Part shown: one piece after another, positions 46,151 to 56,300 of the stretch
How the letters are laid out: every line of letters starts with the position of its first letter
How positions within the stretch are numbered: the first letter of the stretch is position 1
Assembly: GCF_019656335.1 (NCBI RefSeq)
Contig: NZ_BPLZ01000004.1
Coordinates: 186,001-250,000, forward strand
Length of the DNA: 64,000 nt
Reading direction: 5' to 3'
DNA from: Pseudomonas sp. NCCP-436
Lineage (GTDB): Bacteria > Pseudomonadota > Gammaproteobacteria > Pseudomonadales > Pseudomonadaceae
Made by a program: the position numbers and the translations under genes
Notes under the pieces: model-generated
What the model saw: only the letters and a program-made list of their open reading frames with translations
Told to the model about the DNA's origin: nothing
Databases searched by the model: none

Positions 46151-47908
46151 TCACTCCTCCTCAAATAGTTCTTCCTGCCCCTTGACACGCTGCTCCAGCA
46201 GTCGTTTTTCAAGCCGTTTTTTAAGGGCAGTTATGGTCTTCCAGTTGTCTTGCACCCAGCCATACGAACCGAGGGCAACAACGGCACCATCGGCTCCCAC
46301 CACTGCAGCAAAGGATGTGTTTTGGCCTGCATGCAGGCTTTTCGTTCTTTCCGTGCATAACAGCACCTTTCGCTCGGAAAAGCGCTCTCGCATGGAGGCA
46401 AATGCTGCCCCCATTCCAGGTGCATCCAAGTTGATCAGCACCAGTTTCCTTTCTGTGAGCAAAGCCTGGGCCAGAAGAATACGCGCACGCCATTCCTCGA
46501 TGGCTGTTCTGCTCAGGCCGACTCTATCCATCTCCTTATCACTGCCCAATGCCATTGCATATTGCTTATCTGACAGCTTCGCCATCTCTGTCAGAAATGC
46601 CACATCTACCGAAGGGTCAGGCTTGGATGCGTCATCCATCCAACCAGCCACAAGAACCAACGATTCAAAGAAAGCGTGCAGTTGAGCATGACTTTTCATG
46701 CCAAGCGCACGTCCCGGTAATTCGACAGTGAATCTTGAAAAATGACACGGCAGATGCAAAAGCATAGGCCGCCCGGGCACCCATGCGACCTTCCTGCGCT
46801 GCTCCACCAAACTCTGCCGGCGAGCCCGAAGAGCCAGACCGTCTGGCTCGGTAGACAATACTGGAGCATCCAACGCCGCGAAATACTGGGTTAAACGGTA
46901 CAGCGACGGATAGAAGCGCGAAACACTGGTGAATGCCTGATTGATCTGACGTATTGCCAGCATGACAAAACGCAAAACAATCAGATAACTCAAGACAAGC
47001 AGCCAGGGGATTTCGCCGATACGGGAAAAGTGGCTCAAGCCCAGTGCAAGCACGCATACAGCCAGCACCATAAGTAGTCGACTGGTTAGCTCGGACTGGG
47101 TCACAGCAACGAAGCGATCCCGATGAGCCTCGACCACCGCCTGGAAATTGCTATAGCCCTCGCCGTCCAGGGGAAAGCGGTTTTCCTGCCAGCTGCTCTG
47201 GCGCGCCTGCAGCTCCACTCCGCGCAAAGTGTCGGTACGCGCCGGCCCGGTCATCTCTTCAAAACGCCGGCTTGCCCTCACCGCTTTCTGGTTGATCACG
47301 TAGTAGAAAGGCAGCATCAGGCCCGCCATGCCTGCCACTGCCAGGGTGGCGGCCCAGTGCAGGTAGAACAGCAGCGCTCCTCCAACGAGCAGCACCAGGC
47401 TGGCGAGTTTGGCATCGATCATCCGCCGCAGTGCCATGCCGGCATTGCGCGAATCACTCCCCATCAGTCGCGCCAGTTCACTGCGCAAACGACTGTCACT
47501 GGTATAGGTGCTGGAGGAAGTGCCAAACACCCCGTAACCACCGGCCACCTCGGAAGCGCAGGCCAGACTCAGACGCGCCGCCAACAGAACAGCGCCCTTG
47601 CGGGAACGATAGAGAAACAGCACGCCGAGGGTCATGACCAGGACGATCAACGCCACCATGCTGGCGAGGAACTCCGGCTCACGCAGCGGCAGCTCGACAC
47701 CCCAGATGGCAGAGTCCTGCTTGCCTTCCATCTTGCGCACCAAAGTCACTAGCAACAGGATGGCAACTGCACTGACAGCCAGGCCGAACCATTGGCCCAC
47801 CAATACCAGCAGCAGCTGGGCCCGGGAATGCCGCCAAACCCTGCCGACCAGCCAGCGGATGGCCGAGGAGTAGCGCTCGAACTGACGCAAGAAAGAAGGC
47901 ACTGGCAT
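46151..47908 (-). CDS. ABC exporter-like protein with a degenerate ATPase domain
   Basis: The 585-residue protein has about six membrane helices in residues 25-330, as in type IV ABC exporters, then a domain in the place of the ATPase. Walker A is absent: the expected GxxGxGK site reads VPGRPMLLHLPCHF. The signature is degenerate (LSRTAIEEWRARILLAQALL in place of LSGGQ...ARALL) and Walker B reads LVLINLDAPG without the Asp-Glu pair. It is probably an ATPase-dead relative acting as a scaffold. ATG at 47908; the stop is two bases before the aldolase start. First gene of the leftward run. Confidence 0.72.
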   Translation of the reverse strand: MPVPSFLRQFERYSSAIRWLVGRVWRHSRAQLLLVLVGQWFGLAVSAVAILLLVTLVRKMEGKQDSAIWGVELPLREPEFLASMVALIVLVMTLGVLFLYRSRKGAVLLAARLSLACASEVAGGYGVFGTSSSTYTSDSRLRSELARLMGSDSRNAGMALRRMIDAKLASLVLLVGGALLFYLHWAATLAVAGMAGLMLPFYYVINQKAVRASRRFEEMTGPARTDTLRGVELQARQSSWQENRFPLDGEGYSNFQAVVEAHRDRFVAVTQSELTSRLLMVLAVCVLALGLSHFSRIGEIPWLLVLSYLIVLRFVMLAIRQINQAFTSVSRFYPSLYRLTQYFAALDAPVLSTEPDGLALRARRQSLVEQRRKVAWVPGRPMLLHLPCHFSRFTVELPGRALGMKSHAQLHAFFESLVLVAGWMDDASKPDPSVDVAFLTEMAKLSDKQYAMALGSDKEMDRVGLSRTAIEEWRARILLAQALLTERKLVLINLDAPGMGAAFASMRERFSERKVLLCTERTKSLHAGQNTSFAAVVGADGAVVALGSYGWVQDNWKTITALKKRLEKRLLEQRVKGQEELFEEE

Positions 47909-48016
47909 CAACCCCGAGGCTGTTGAAAATACTGCATCGCTGGAGCGACTGACAGAACCGTCATATGGGCAGATGCAAAGCCGGTCGGAGCACTCTCCAA
48001 ACCTGATGTTTGGCTC

Positions 48017-49459
48017 TTATTCATGGACAGCTGACTCAGGAATTTTGATCGCAACACTGCGCCCCGCCTTTCGGTAGAGTTCGCCCAGTTGATTCGCCAG
48101 CGCCTGTTTGGCACCTGCATCACCGTGCACCACTCTCACCTCCTGCGGCCAGTGGCGCATCCGCGCGACAAATCCGAGCAGGCCTTTTTGATCTGCGTGA
48201 GCTGAATAGCCACCTATGGTATGGATCTGCGCACGAATCTCATAGCGCTGTCCATCCAGCAGCACATACCCCCCTTGCGGCCCAAAACGCTGTATCTGCC
48301 GACCGGGTGAGCCTTCGGCCTGGTAGCCGACAAAAAGAACATCATGGCGCTCGTCCCCGAGCATTGCCTTCAGGTAATTAATAATACGCCCGCTGGAACA
48401 CATACCGTTGCCAGCAATGACAATGGCAGGCTGTGCAGTATGCGTCAGGCGGTTAACCATGGCTTCATGTGCAGCATGGCTGTCGACGCTTAGCAGGTTT
48501 GCAAATGCCAGTGGATTGCGCCCTTTCTTGAGGCGCTCTCGGGCTTCGGCATCCCAAAACTGGTCAAGCTCCCGGTAGACCCGGGTAAAACGGCTGGCCA
48601 GGGGTGAGTCGAGGATAATCGGCAGATTCGCCCAGTCCATTCCGGAGCCTGATGCTTTCTGCCGACGCTGATGAATGATGCCTTCCAGCTCGTACAGCAG
48701 CTCCTGCGTACGGCCAATACTGAAGGCCGGGATCAGTACCGTTCCACGGTTGCTCAGAGCATGCTCCAGCACTTTTTCCAAACGCTGACGACGCGTGCGC
48801 CGGTCTTCATGCTGGCAGTCTCCGTAGGTACTTTCGATCACCAGAACATCGGCTTTATAGGGAGATTTTGGGGCCGGCAAAATCGGCGCGTACGGAGCTC
48901 CGAGATCACCAGAAAACACCAGACGCTTCTTTTCGCCCGAGGTCGGATAGTGCAGATCCAGCTCAATATAGGCCGATCCCAGGATATGTCCAGCGCGCTG
49001 TAGGCGCACACGACTTTTCAACTGCGCACTGTCAGTGAGGGTGAACCATTGCTTGTACGGAATGGCAACAAGACGCTCTTCGATAAGCCGAAGATAGCGC
49101 TCGACCTGCTTCTGGTCGCGGCTAAAACCAAGCTTGAAGGCATCCTCAAGGACAATGGGCAGCAATCGGGCCGAGGGCTCGCTGCAGAGAATCGGACCGG
49201 CATACCCGGCCGCCAACAGATAGGGGATGCGCCCAACATGGTCGATATGCACATGCGTCAAGATCAGCGCCTTGATGTCCTTCAAAGGAAAGTCAATGGC
49301 GAGCCGCCCTGCTGCTGCCTGACCATCTGGAGAGGTTTCCGCTCCCTGAAACAGGCCACAATCAATCAGCACCGCATGGGCATCATCCATCTGCACCTGG
49401 TGACATGAGCCGGTTACACCGTTAACGGCACCATGATGAATGAGCGTCGGGTAACGCAA
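48017..49459 (-). CDS. MBL-fold beta-CASP metallo-hydrolase (RNA exonuclease-like)
   Basis: The 480-residue protein has the zinc site THVHIDHVGRIPYL near residue 80, FSGDLGAPYAP, and ESTYGDC, followed by the beta-CASP motifs including PAFSIGRTQELLYEL and a C-terminal GYSAHADQKGLL. Bacterial members of this family resemble CPSF-73 and archaeal RNA exonucleases; others act on DNA. It lies between ihfB and the polysaccharide genes on the same strand. Substrate unknown. Confidence 0.9.
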   Translation of the reverse strand: MRYPTLIHHGAVNGVTGSCHQVQMDDAHAVLIDCGLFQGAETSPDGQAAAGRLAIDFPLKDIKALILTHVHIDHVGRIPYLLAAGYAGPILCSEPSARLLPIVLEDAFKLGFSRDQKQVERYLRLIEERLVAIPYKQWFTLTDSAQLKSRVRLQRAGHILGSAYIELDLHYPTSGEKKRLVFSGDLGAPYAPILPAPKSPYKADVLVIESTYGDCQHEDRRTRRQRLEKVLEHALSNRGTVLIPAFSIGRTQELLYELEGIIHQRRQKASGSGMDWANLPIILDSPLASRFTRVYRELDQFWDAEARERLKKGRNPLAFANLLSVDSHAAHEAMVNRLTHTAQPAIVIAGNGMCSSGRIINYLKAMLGDERHDVLFVGYQAEGSPGRQIQRFGPQGGYVLLDGQRYEIRAQIHTIGGYSAHADQKGLLGFVARMRHWPQEVRVVHGDAGAKQALANQLGELYRKAGRSVAIKIPESAVHE

Positions 49460-49589
49460 AAGTCAATCCTTTAACAAAAACGAGCTCCAATGGGACTCCG
49501 CCCAGGAGGCGCAAATTATGGCTCAGCCCGCGTAAACAGGGTAATAAAATGCGTAATCCAGATCCTGAAAACGCAAGACGCGGCACATT

Positions 49590-49614
49590 TTGCCAATTTC
49601 TCATTTTTTGGCAA
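49590..49614. repeat. AT-rich inverted repeat between ihfB and the metallo-hydrolase gene
   Basis: TTGCCAA at 49590-49596 and TTGGCAA at 49608-49614 form a perfect 7-base inverted repeat around an 11-base AT-rich centre. It could be an operator or part of a weak hairpin; the gap (49460-49660) also must carry the promoter of the metallo-hydrolase gene. Confidence 0.3.
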
Positions 49615-49634
49615 GCAGAACGAAAGTATGAAAC

Positions 49635-49649
49635 AGGGGTCACACCCCT
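49635..49649 (-). terminator. Possible terminator after ihfB
   Basis: On the minus strand AGGGGT (49649-49644) pairs with ACCCCT (49640-49635) around GTG, 11 bases after the ihfB stop and followed by GTTTCATACTTT. The stem is short and the T tract broken. Confidence 0.4.
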
Positions 49650-49660
49650 TCCCTTACAGC

Positions 49661-49957
49661 TCAGGTCAGGCTTTTCTCGTCCTCATTAACCCGATCACGC
49701 AGCTCCTTGCCAGGCTTAAAATGCGGCACGAATTTTCCATCCAGGTGTACCGACTGCCCCGTTTTCGGGTTACGTCCGATCCGTGGCGCACGATAGTGCA
49801 GCGAAAAACTGCCAAAGCCACGAATCTCGATGCGATCGCCAGTCGCCAGTGCCTGGGACATTTGCTCCAGCATGGTCTTGATAGCCAGTTCGACATCCTT
49901 GGAGGATAACTGACCCTGTTGGCTGACAATTCTCTCGATCAACTCCGACTTGGTCAT
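49661..49957 (-). CDS. ihfB: Integration host factor subunit beta
   Basis: The 98-residue protein has the DNABII fold signature: [11 protein letters not shown] at the N-terminus, [31 protein letters not shown] at the C-terminus, with the DNA-intercalating Pro in GRNPKTG. IhfB pairs with IhfA to bend DNA by about 160 degrees. Position next to rpsA is conserved in Proteobacteria, and in P. aeruginosa this gene (himD) borders the O-antigen cluster. Confidence 0.97.
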   Translation of the reverse strand: MTKSELIERIVSQQGQLSSKDVELAIKTMLEQMSQALATGDRIEIRGFGSFSLHYRAPRIGRNPKTGQSVHLDGKFVPHFKPGKELRDRVNEDEKSLT

Positions 49958-50336
49958 AGTTTTCCCTTCTTTTTCAAGCGGCTAGAAGATTCGACGGTTC
50001 GGTTGTAGCACGCTGATCAGCATTTGAACAGTCTAAAAAACAAGGTCTTAGCTCTTTCGGGAATTAACCAGGCCAAATCAGCATCAACAATCATGCCAGC
50101 AAGGCCATCAGCAACGCAGGAATTCCTCCCAAGGACGCCCCATCAAGACGCCAAATCAAAGCCGAAAAGTCGCCGCCTCGCTACCAACTGCAAAGAAGCC
50201 CCGGGACAAACTGAGCAAGGCGCATTTCATTGGCCGCAAGGGGTGACATCCGCAGGCGCACAAGCTTGATCAAACCCACGCAGAAACGAAAAAGGGCGAC
50301 CCGAGGGTCGCCCTTTTTGCAAATGGCCAGCAGAAC
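49958..50336. other. 379-base gap between rpsA and ihfB
   Basis: The right end holds the rpsA terminator (50289-50318). The rest must carry the ihfB promoter; a purine-rich ribosome site (GAAGGGAAAACT) is directly before the ihfB ATG. I see no clear sigma-70 pair and no convincing small gene in this gap. Confidence 0.5.
50289..50318. terminator. Intrinsic terminator after rpsA
   Basis: GGGCGACC (50294-50301) pairs perfectly with GGTCGCCC (50306-50313) around a CGAG loop, flanked by five A and five T. It lies 19 bases past the rpsA stop and would work in both directions. Confidence 0.92.
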
Positions 50337-52016
50337 TTAGTTCTGGCTTTCCATCTGAGCACGGATCAGATCACCAATGGTGGTCGGGCCAGTGCTTTCT
50401 ACTTCCTGCTTGCGCAGTTCCTTCATTGCGTCCTTCTCGTCCTCAACGTCTTTCGACTTGATGGACAGGCTGATGACGCGGGACTTGCGGTCAACGCTGA
50501 TGATCTTGGCTTCGACTTCGTCGCCTTCCTTCAGCACGTTACGGGCGTCTTCAACGCGGTCGCGGCTGATTTCGGAAGCCTTCAGGGTCGCTTCGATGTC
50601 GTTGCCCAGGTCGATGATGGCACCCTTGGCGTCAACTTCTTTCACGGTGCCACGCACGATGGTGCCCTTGTCGTTCAGCGACACGTAGTTGCTGAACGGA
50701 TCATCTTCCAGTTGCTTGATGCCCAGGGAGATGCGCTCGCGCTCCGGATCAACCGACAGGATAACGGTTTCCAGCTCGTCACCCTTCTTGAAGCGGCGAA
50801 CAGCTTCTTCACCCGGCTCGTTCCAGGAGATGTCGGACAGATGAACCAGACCGTCGATGCCACCTTCCAGGCCGATGAAGATACCGAAATCGGTGATCGA
50901 CTTGATGGTACCGGAGATGCGGTCGCCCTTGTTGAACTGGCCGGAGAAGTCTTCCCACGGGTTGGTCTTGCACTGCTTGATACCCAGGGAGATACGGCGA
51001 CGCTCTTCGTCGATGTCCAGAACCATGACTTCCACTTCGTCGCCGACGTTGACGACCTTCGACGGGTGGATGTTCTTGTTGGTCCAGTCCATTTCGGAAA
51101 CGTGCACCAGACCTTCAACGCCTTCTTCCAGCTCAGCGAAGCAGCCGTAGTCGGTCAGATTGGTGACGCGAGCCATGACGCGGGTGTTTTCCGGGTAACG
51201 GGCCTTGATGGCAACCCACGGATCTTCGCCCAGCTGCTTCAGACCCAGGGATACGCGGTTGCGCTCGCGGTCGTACTTCAGAACCTTGACGTCGATCTCG
51301 TCGCCAACGTTGACGATCTCGGACGGGTGCTTGATACGCTTCCAGGCCATGTCGGTGATGTGCAGCAGGCCGTCTACGCCGCCCAGGTCAACAAACGCAC
51401 CGTAGTCGGTGAGGTTCTTGACGATACCTTTGACCTGCTGGCCTTCCTGCAGGGATTCCAGCAGAGCTTCGCGCTCGGCGCTGTTCTCGGCTTCCAGGAC
51501 GCTGCGACGGGAAACGACAACGTTGTTGCGCTTCTGATCCAGCTTGATGACCTTGAACTCGAGCTCTTTGCCTTCCAGGTGGGTGGTATCACGCACCGGA
51601 CGGACGTCAACCAGGGAGCCCGGCAGGAACGCGCGAATACCGTTGACATCAACGGTGAAGCCACCTTTGACCTTGCCGTTGATAACGCCCTTGACCACTT
51701 CTTCAGCGTTGAACGCAGCTTCCAGAACCAGCCAGGATTCAGCGCGCTTGGCTTTCTCGCGGGACAGCTTGGTTTCACCGAAGCCATCTTCAACCGCGTC
51801 CAGCGCAACGTGGACTTCGTCACCGACCTTGATGGTCAGCTCGCCCTGTTCGTTGAAGAACTGATCGAGCGGAATGACGCCCTCGGACTTCAGGCCTGCA
51901 TGCACGGTAACCCAGTCACCGTCGATGTCGACCACGATGCCGGTGATGATGGCGCCCGGCTGCATGTCGAGGGATTTCAGGCTTTCTTCAAAAAGTTCTG
52001 CAAAGCTTTCGCTCAT
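50337..52016 (-). CDS. rpsA: 30S ribosomal protein S1
   Basis: The 559-residue protein has six S1 RNA-binding repeats, each ending in patterns such as [10 protein letters not shown] or [10 protein letters not shown], and starts [21 protein letters not shown] as in other gammaproteobacterial S1. S1 binds mRNA on the 30S subunit and helps start translation. The ATG at 52016 is the family start; the 12-residue upstream extension of the frame is not conserved. Codon bias is strong. It is framed by hairpins on both sides, so it is probably transcribed separately from cmk. Confidence 0.97.
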   Translation of the reverse strand: MSESFAELFEESLKSLDMQPGAIITGIVVDIDGDWVTVHAGLKSEGVIPLDQFFNEQGELTIKVGDEVHVALDAVEDGFGETKLSREKAKRAESWLVLEAAFNAEEVVKGVINGKVKGGFTVDVNGIRAFLPGSLVDVRPVRDTTHLEGKELEFKVIKLDQKRNNVVVSRRSVLEAENSAEREALLESLQEGQQVKGIVKNLTDYGAFVDLGGVDGLLHITDMAWKRIKHPSEIVNVGDEIDVKVLKYDRERNRVSLGLKQLGEDPWVAIKARYPENTRVMARVTNLTDYGCFAELEEGVEGLVHVSEMDWTNKNIHPSKVVNVGDEVEVMVLDIDEERRRISLGIKQCKTNPWEDFSGQFNKGDRISGTIKSITDFGIFIGLEGGIDGLVHLSDISWNEPGEEAVRRFKKGDELETVILSVDPERERISLGIKQLEDDPFSNYVSLNDKGTIVRGTVKEVDAKGAIIDLGNDIEATLKASEISRDRVEDARNVLKEGDEVEAKIISVDRKSRVISLSIKSKDVEDEKDAMKELRKQEVESTGPTTIGDLIRAQMESQN

Positions 52017-52085
52017 GTTGATTCCTGTTATCAAGGGCGGGGATTCGCCCAAACCACACTCCAGACAATGTGGGTTCGTTCATGT

Positions 52086-52128
52086 AAAAGAGGCCTGTGG
52101 AACAAGGACTGGGTTTTCCGCAGGCCTC
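52086..52128 (-). terminator. Long hairpin with T tract between cmk and rpsA
   Basis: On the minus strand GAGGCCTGCGGAA (52128-52116) pairs with TTCCACAGGCCTC (52102-52090), 13 pairs with one wobble, around a 13-base loop, and is followed by TTTT. It may end cmk transcripts or act as a leader structure of rpsA, whose start is 70 bases further down. Confidence 0.65.
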
Positions 52129-52161
52129 CTTGCGAGCCGCTCGGCTTGAGGCAGCCGTAGC

Positions 52162-52830
52162 TCAGTGCCCGGCGAGGTCGCGATCAGCAACTTCGCGCAG
52201 AATTCGTTCAAGCACCTGCTCGATGGTCATTTCCGTGGAATCCAGCAAAATCGCGTCGTCAGCCGGTTTGAGCGGCGCTACGGCCCGTTGGGTGTCGCGT
52301 TCATCACGCGCACGGATCTCGTCAAGCAGACTCGCAAGATTAACATCATCCCCCTTGGCCTTCAACTGCAGGTAGCGGCGGCGAGCGCGCTCCTCGGCAC
52401 TGGCGGTGAGAAAGACTTTCAGCGGCGCATCCGGAAAGACCACTGTACCCATGTCGCGACCATCGGCTACCAGCCCCGGGGCTTCGCGGAAGGCGCGCTG
52501 CCGCTGCAGCAACGCATCACGCACGGCCGGCAGCGAAGCCACCATGGAGGCACCGGCCCCCACCTGCTCGTTGCGGATGGCATGGGTGACTTCTTCGCCT
52601 TCGAGGATGATGCGCTCGCCAGTGAACTGTACGTCCAGATGAGCTGCCAGTTGCTTGAGCGATTCTTCGTTGGTCAGATCAATACCGTGGTTACCGGCGG
52701 CAAAAGCCAACAAACGATACAACGCACCGGAATCCAGCAGTTTCCATCCCAACTGCTCGGCCAACAGGGCACAGATAGTGCCCTTGCCCGATCCGCTAGG
52801 TCCATCAACGGTAATCACGGGTGCTGTCAT
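52162..52830 (-). CDS. cmk: Cytidylate kinase
   Basis: The 222-residue enzyme has the P-loop [17 protein letters not shown] at the N-terminus and the NMP-binding and lid parts [29 protein letters not shown] typical of CMP kinases. It phosphorylates CMP and dCMP with ATP. It overlaps the upstream fused aromatic gene by four bases and precedes rpsA, the usual order. CMP kinase also recycles the CMP released when CMP-activated sugars are used. Confidence 0.97.
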   Translation of the reverse strand: MTAPVITVDGPSGSGKGTICALLAEQLGWKLLDSGALYRLLAFAAGNHGIDLTNEESLKQLAAHLDVQFTGERIILEGEEVTHAIRNEQVGAGASMVASLPAVRDALLQRQRAFREAPGLVADGRDMGTVVFPDAPLKVFLTASAEERARRRYLQLKAKGDDVNLASLLDEIRARDERDTQRAVAPLKPADDAILLDSTEMTIEQVLERILREVADRDLAGH

Positions 52831-55076
52831 GCGTTGCCCTCCTCGGCTACACGGATACCTACCTCGGCCGCCAGGGCGAGGAAGTTGGGGAAAGAAGTGG
52901 CCACGTTGGCGCAGTCATGGATGCGAATCGGCGCCGTGGCACGTAGCGAGGCCACGCTGAAGGACATGGCGATGCGGTGGTCGCCGTGAGCCCAGACCTC
53001 ACCGCCGCCCAGCACGCCCCCGTCAATGACAATGCCATCCGGAGTCGGCTCGGCCTTGATACCAAGCGTCTGCAGGCCATCAGCCATGACCTGAATGCGA
53101 TCCGACTCCTTGACCCGCAGCTCCTCGGCGCCGCGCAGCACGGTACGCCCCTCAGCGCAGGCGGCTGCCACGAACAGCACCGGGAATTCGTCGATGGCCA
53201 GCGGCACCAGATCCTCGGGAATGTCGATACCCTTGAGTTTCGCGGAGCGTACACGGATGTCTGCCACCGGCTCGCCCCCTACTTCGCGCTGATTTTCCAG
53301 CGTGATGTCGCCGCCCATCAGCTTGAGAATATCGATCACCCCGGTGCGCGTAGGATTGATCCCCACATGCTCAAGCAGCAGTTCGGAATTTTTCGCAATA
53401 CTGGCTGCCACCAGAAAGAAGGCTGCCGAGGAGATATCAGCCGGCACCTCGATGCGTGTTGCACTGAGCTTGTGACCTGCTTCGACACTGGCGGTGCTAC
53501 CTTCTACCTGTACCGGGCAGCCGAAACCTCGCAACATGCGCTCAGTGTGGTCACGAGTCGGCGCCGGCTCAGTAACCGAGGTAGTTCCGGAGGCATAGAG
53601 CCCTGCCAGCAGCAGGCAGGACTTGACCTGAGCACTGGCCATCGGCATCTGGTAATGCATGCCGGTCAGGAACTGACCACCCTTGATCTGCAGCGGCGGA
53701 CGCCCTTCGGGGCCGGTCTCAATCACTGCGCCCATTTCCCGCAGCGGTTTGGCAACGCGGTTCATCGGGCGCTTGGACAACGAGGCGTCACCGGTCAGTA
53801 CCGTGTCAAACGGCTGCGCTGCCAGCAAGCCAGAAAGCAGGCGCATGGAGGTGCCGGAGTTACCCATGTAGAGCGGGCCGGCCGGCGCCTTCAGGCCGTT
53901 GAGGCCAACACCGTGGACAGTGACCCGGCCGTTGTGCGGCCCTTCGATGACCACGCCCATGTCACGGAATGCCTGGATGGTTGCCAGGGCGTCTTCACCT
54001 TCGAGGAAGCCCTCTACCTCGGTGGTGCCTTCGGCCAGCGAGCCGAGCATGATCGAACGGTGCGAGATGGATTTGTCGCCCGGCACACGGATGCGCCCAC
54101 TGATACTGCCGCCAGGTTTTGCCAGAAAAATCAGATCGGTCGAATGCATAGCGTCCACATAGGCCCTGCGGGCCAGAATTTTGCTGAAATGTTCGCGGGC
54201 TGCCCGGGCGCGAGTGAACACGCCCAGCAGTTGATGCCCATCCCCTGCGTCAACCGCGTCGCGCAAGGCGTCAAGGTCGTCGCGAAATACATCCAGTGTG
54301 CGCAAAACAGCCTCTCGGTTGGCCAGGAAGATGTCGTGCCACATTACCGGATCACTGCCGGCGATCCGCGTGAAATCACGAAAACCACCAGCGGCATAAC
54401 GGAATATCTCCAGGTTCTCACTGCGCTTGGCCAGCGAGTCGACCAGAGTGAAAGCCAAAAGGTGCGGCAGATGACTGGTGGCGGCCAGCACCTGGTCGTG
54501 GTGCTCCACCTCCATCAGCTCAACGTCCGCGCCGAGGACATGCCACAGCTCCGCAACCAGCGCCAGCGCAGCCTCGTCACTCTGCTCGCAGGGCGTGAGG
54601 ATGACCTTGTGACGACGGAACAGCTCGGCATTGGCTGCTTCCACCCCGCTGCGTTCAGAGCCGGCAATGGGATGCCCAGGCACCAGCCGCACGCTCTTGC
54701 CAGCGAAAGCCTTGCGCGCCGCCCGCAGCACATTGCCCTTGGCACTGCCAACATCGGTCAACACGGCCTGCCCCAGATCAAAGCCGGCCAGCTCAGCCAG
54801 CACCCTCTCCATGGCCAGGATCGGCACCGCCAACTGAATCACGTCGGCCCCCTCACAGGCAGCGCGAAGATCCACCTCACAACGATCAACCACCCCATTC
54901 TGAACCGCCAGCCGTCGCGAAGCAGCATCCAGATCGACGCCAACTACCTCGCTGCACTGGCCGCTCTCGCGCATTCCCTTGGCGAAGGAGCCGCCGATCA
55001 GGCCGAGACCGACCACCACCAGGCGACCAATGCTCGGCTCTTTGGGTTGCAACTGCGTTACATCGCTCTCGCTCAC
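52827..55076 (-). CDS. aroA: Bifunctional prephenate dehydrogenase/EPSP synthase (TyrA-AroA fusion)
   Basis: The 749-residue protein has an N-terminal prephenate dehydrogenase ([13 protein letters not shown] near residue 22; [10 protein letters not shown] near 130) and, from about residue 310, a full EPSP synthase ([33 protein letters not shown], and [16 protein letters not shown] late). The first makes 4-hydroxyphenylpyruvate (or arogenate product) for tyrosine, the second makes 5-enolpyruvylshikimate 3-phosphate. This fusion is known from Pseudomonas. It overlaps hisC and cmk by four bases on each side. Confidence 0.96.
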   Translation of the reverse strand: MSESDVTQLQPKEPSIGRLVVVGLGLIGGSFAKGMRESGQCSEVVGVDLDAASRRLAVQNGVVDRCEVDLRAACEGADVIQLAVPILAMERVLAELAGFDLGQAVLTDVGSAKGNVLRAARKAFAGKSVRLVPGHPIAGSERSGVEAANAELFRRHKVILTPCEQSDEAALALVAELWHVLGADVELMEVEHHDQVLAATSHLPHLLAFTLVDSLAKRSENLEIFRYAAGGFRDFTRIAGSDPVMWHDIFLANREAVLRTLDVFRDDLDALRDAVDAGDGHQLLGVFTRARAAREHFSKILARRAYVDAMHSTDLIFLAKPGGSISGRIRVPGDKSISHRSIMLGSLAEGTTEVEGFLEGEDALATIQAFRDMGVVIEGPHNGRVTVHGVGLNGLKAPAGPLYMGNSGTSMRLLSGLLAAQPFDTVLTGDASLSKRPMNRVAKPLREMGAVIETGPEGRPPLQIKGGQFLTGMHYQMPMASAQVKSCLLLAGLYASGTTSVTEPAPTRDHTERMLRGFGCPVQVEGSTASVEAGHKLSATRIEVPADISSAAFFLVAASIAKNSELLLEHVGINPTRTGVIDILKLMGGDITLENQREVGGEPVADIRVRSAKLKGIDIPEDLVPLAIDEFPVLFVAAACAEGRTVLRGAEELRVKESDRIQVMADGLQTLGIKAEPTPDGIVIDGGVLGGGEVWAHGDHRIAMSFSVASLRATAPIRIHDCANVATSFPNFLALAAEVGIRVAEEGNA

Positions 55077-56185
55077 GCTGAAAGAACCTTGGCCAAAGCC
55101 TCAAGGAAACGGGCATTCTCTTCCGGCAAGCCAACGGAGACCCGCAGGAAGTTGGGCATACCGTAGCCGCCAACCGGACGCACGATGACACCTTCCTTCA
55201 GCAACGCCTGGTTGATCGCCGTGGTGTCGCGTCCAAAATCCACAGCGATGAAGTTGCCACGAGAGGGAATCCAGCTCAGTCCCAGGGTACGCAGACCATC
55301 CTGCAGTTGCTGCATGCCGGCATCGTTAAGGCGGCGGCTCTCGGCCAGGTAGTCACTGTCACCCAACGCGGCACAGGCCGCAGCCAGGGCCAGACTGTTG
55401 ACGTTGAACGGCTGACGCACGCGATTGAGCACGTCCGCCACTACCGGCGAGCTGATGGCGTAACCGACCCGCAGCGAGGCCAGGCCGTAGGCCTTGGAGA
55501 AAGTGCGCGAAACCAGCAGGTTCGGGTAGCGAGCCAGATAGCTCAAGCCATCCGGCAGCTCGTTGTCGCCAGACGCGTATTCGATATAGGCCTCATCCAG
55601 CACCACCAGAACCGACTCCGGCACACGAGCCAGGAAGGCCTCCAACGCGTCCGGGCCGAACCAGGTACCGGTCGGGTTGTTGGGGTTGGCAATGAAAACC
55701 ACCCGGGTCTGCTCGTCAATCGCGGCCAGCATGGCCTCCAGATCGTGGCCATAGTCCCGCGCCGGTACCACTCGGCCCTGCGCACCCACAGCCTGAGTGG
55801 CGATCGGGTAGACGGCAAAGGCGTATTCGCTGAATACGGCATTCAGCCCGGGGGCCAGATAGGCACGGGCAACCAGATCGAGGATGTCGTTGGAACCATT
55901 GCCCAACGTCACCTGCGCGGTATCCACGCCGTAGCGTTCGGCCAGGGCGGTCTTGAGGATGAAACCGTTGCCGTCTGGGTAGCGGGTCAGTTCGTCGAAT
56001 TCGCGACGCACCGCCTCCAGCACCCTGGGGCTCGGGCCCAGCGGGTTTTCGTTGCTGGCCAGCTTGACGATACCAGCAGGATCGAGTCCCAGCTCGCGCG
56101 CCAGCTCGTCAACCGGCTTGCCCGGCACATAGGGGGAGAGTTTTTGCACGCCCGGCTGGGCCAGGGTGAGGAAATCGCAGGACAT
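55073..56185 (-). CDS. hisC: Histidinol-phosphate/aromatic aminotransferase
   Basis: The 370-residue type I aminotransferase has LASNENPLGPSPRVLEAV at the N-terminus, the PLP lysine in SRTFSKAYGLASLRVGYA near residue 230, and VRPVGGYGMPNFLRVSVG at the end. HisC enzymes transaminate histidinol phosphate; the copy located between pheA and tyrA-aroA in Pseudomonas (hisC2) can also serve aromatic amino acid synthesis. ATG at 56185 is the family start. A 115-base gap separates it from pheA. Confidence 0.94.
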   Translation of the reverse strand: MSCDFLTLAQPGVQKLSPYVPGKPVDELARELGLDPAGIVKLASNENPLGPSPRVLEAVRREFDELTRYPDGNGFILKTALAERYGVDTAQVTLGNGSNDILDLVARAYLAPGLNAVFSEYAFAVYPIATQAVGAQGRVVPARDYGHDLEAMLAAIDEQTRVVFIANPNNPTGTWFGPDALEAFLARVPESVLVVLDEAYIEYASGDNELPDGLSYLARYPNLLVSRTFSKAYGLASLRVGYAISSPVVADVLNRVRQPFNVNSLALAAACAALGDSDYLAESRRLNDAGMQQLQDGLRTLGLSWIPSRGNFIAVDFGRDTTAINQALLKEGVIVRPVGGYGMPNFLRVSVGLPEENARFLEALAKVLSA

Positions 56186-56300
56186 AGCTAGCAGCCTCAA
56201 GCTTCGGAAAGGGCGACTCTAAAAGGGCGCCGCCGGCACCGGACAGCCTGCGTGCGAAGCGTGACCACACTCCGCGCGACCGGCCTCCGCTACCCGGCGG

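Noticed and set aside
47912..48016. CTGTCA / TATTTT as a promoter for the leftward glycan operon
   Set aside because: Only four matches in each box and 18-base spacing; cannot be told from chance. No JUMPstart-like element was found here either.
52977..55166. 729-residue plus-strand open frame opposite the TyrA-AroA fusion
   Set aside because: A GC-rich shadow of a well-conserved gene; no recognisable motif and no ribosome site.
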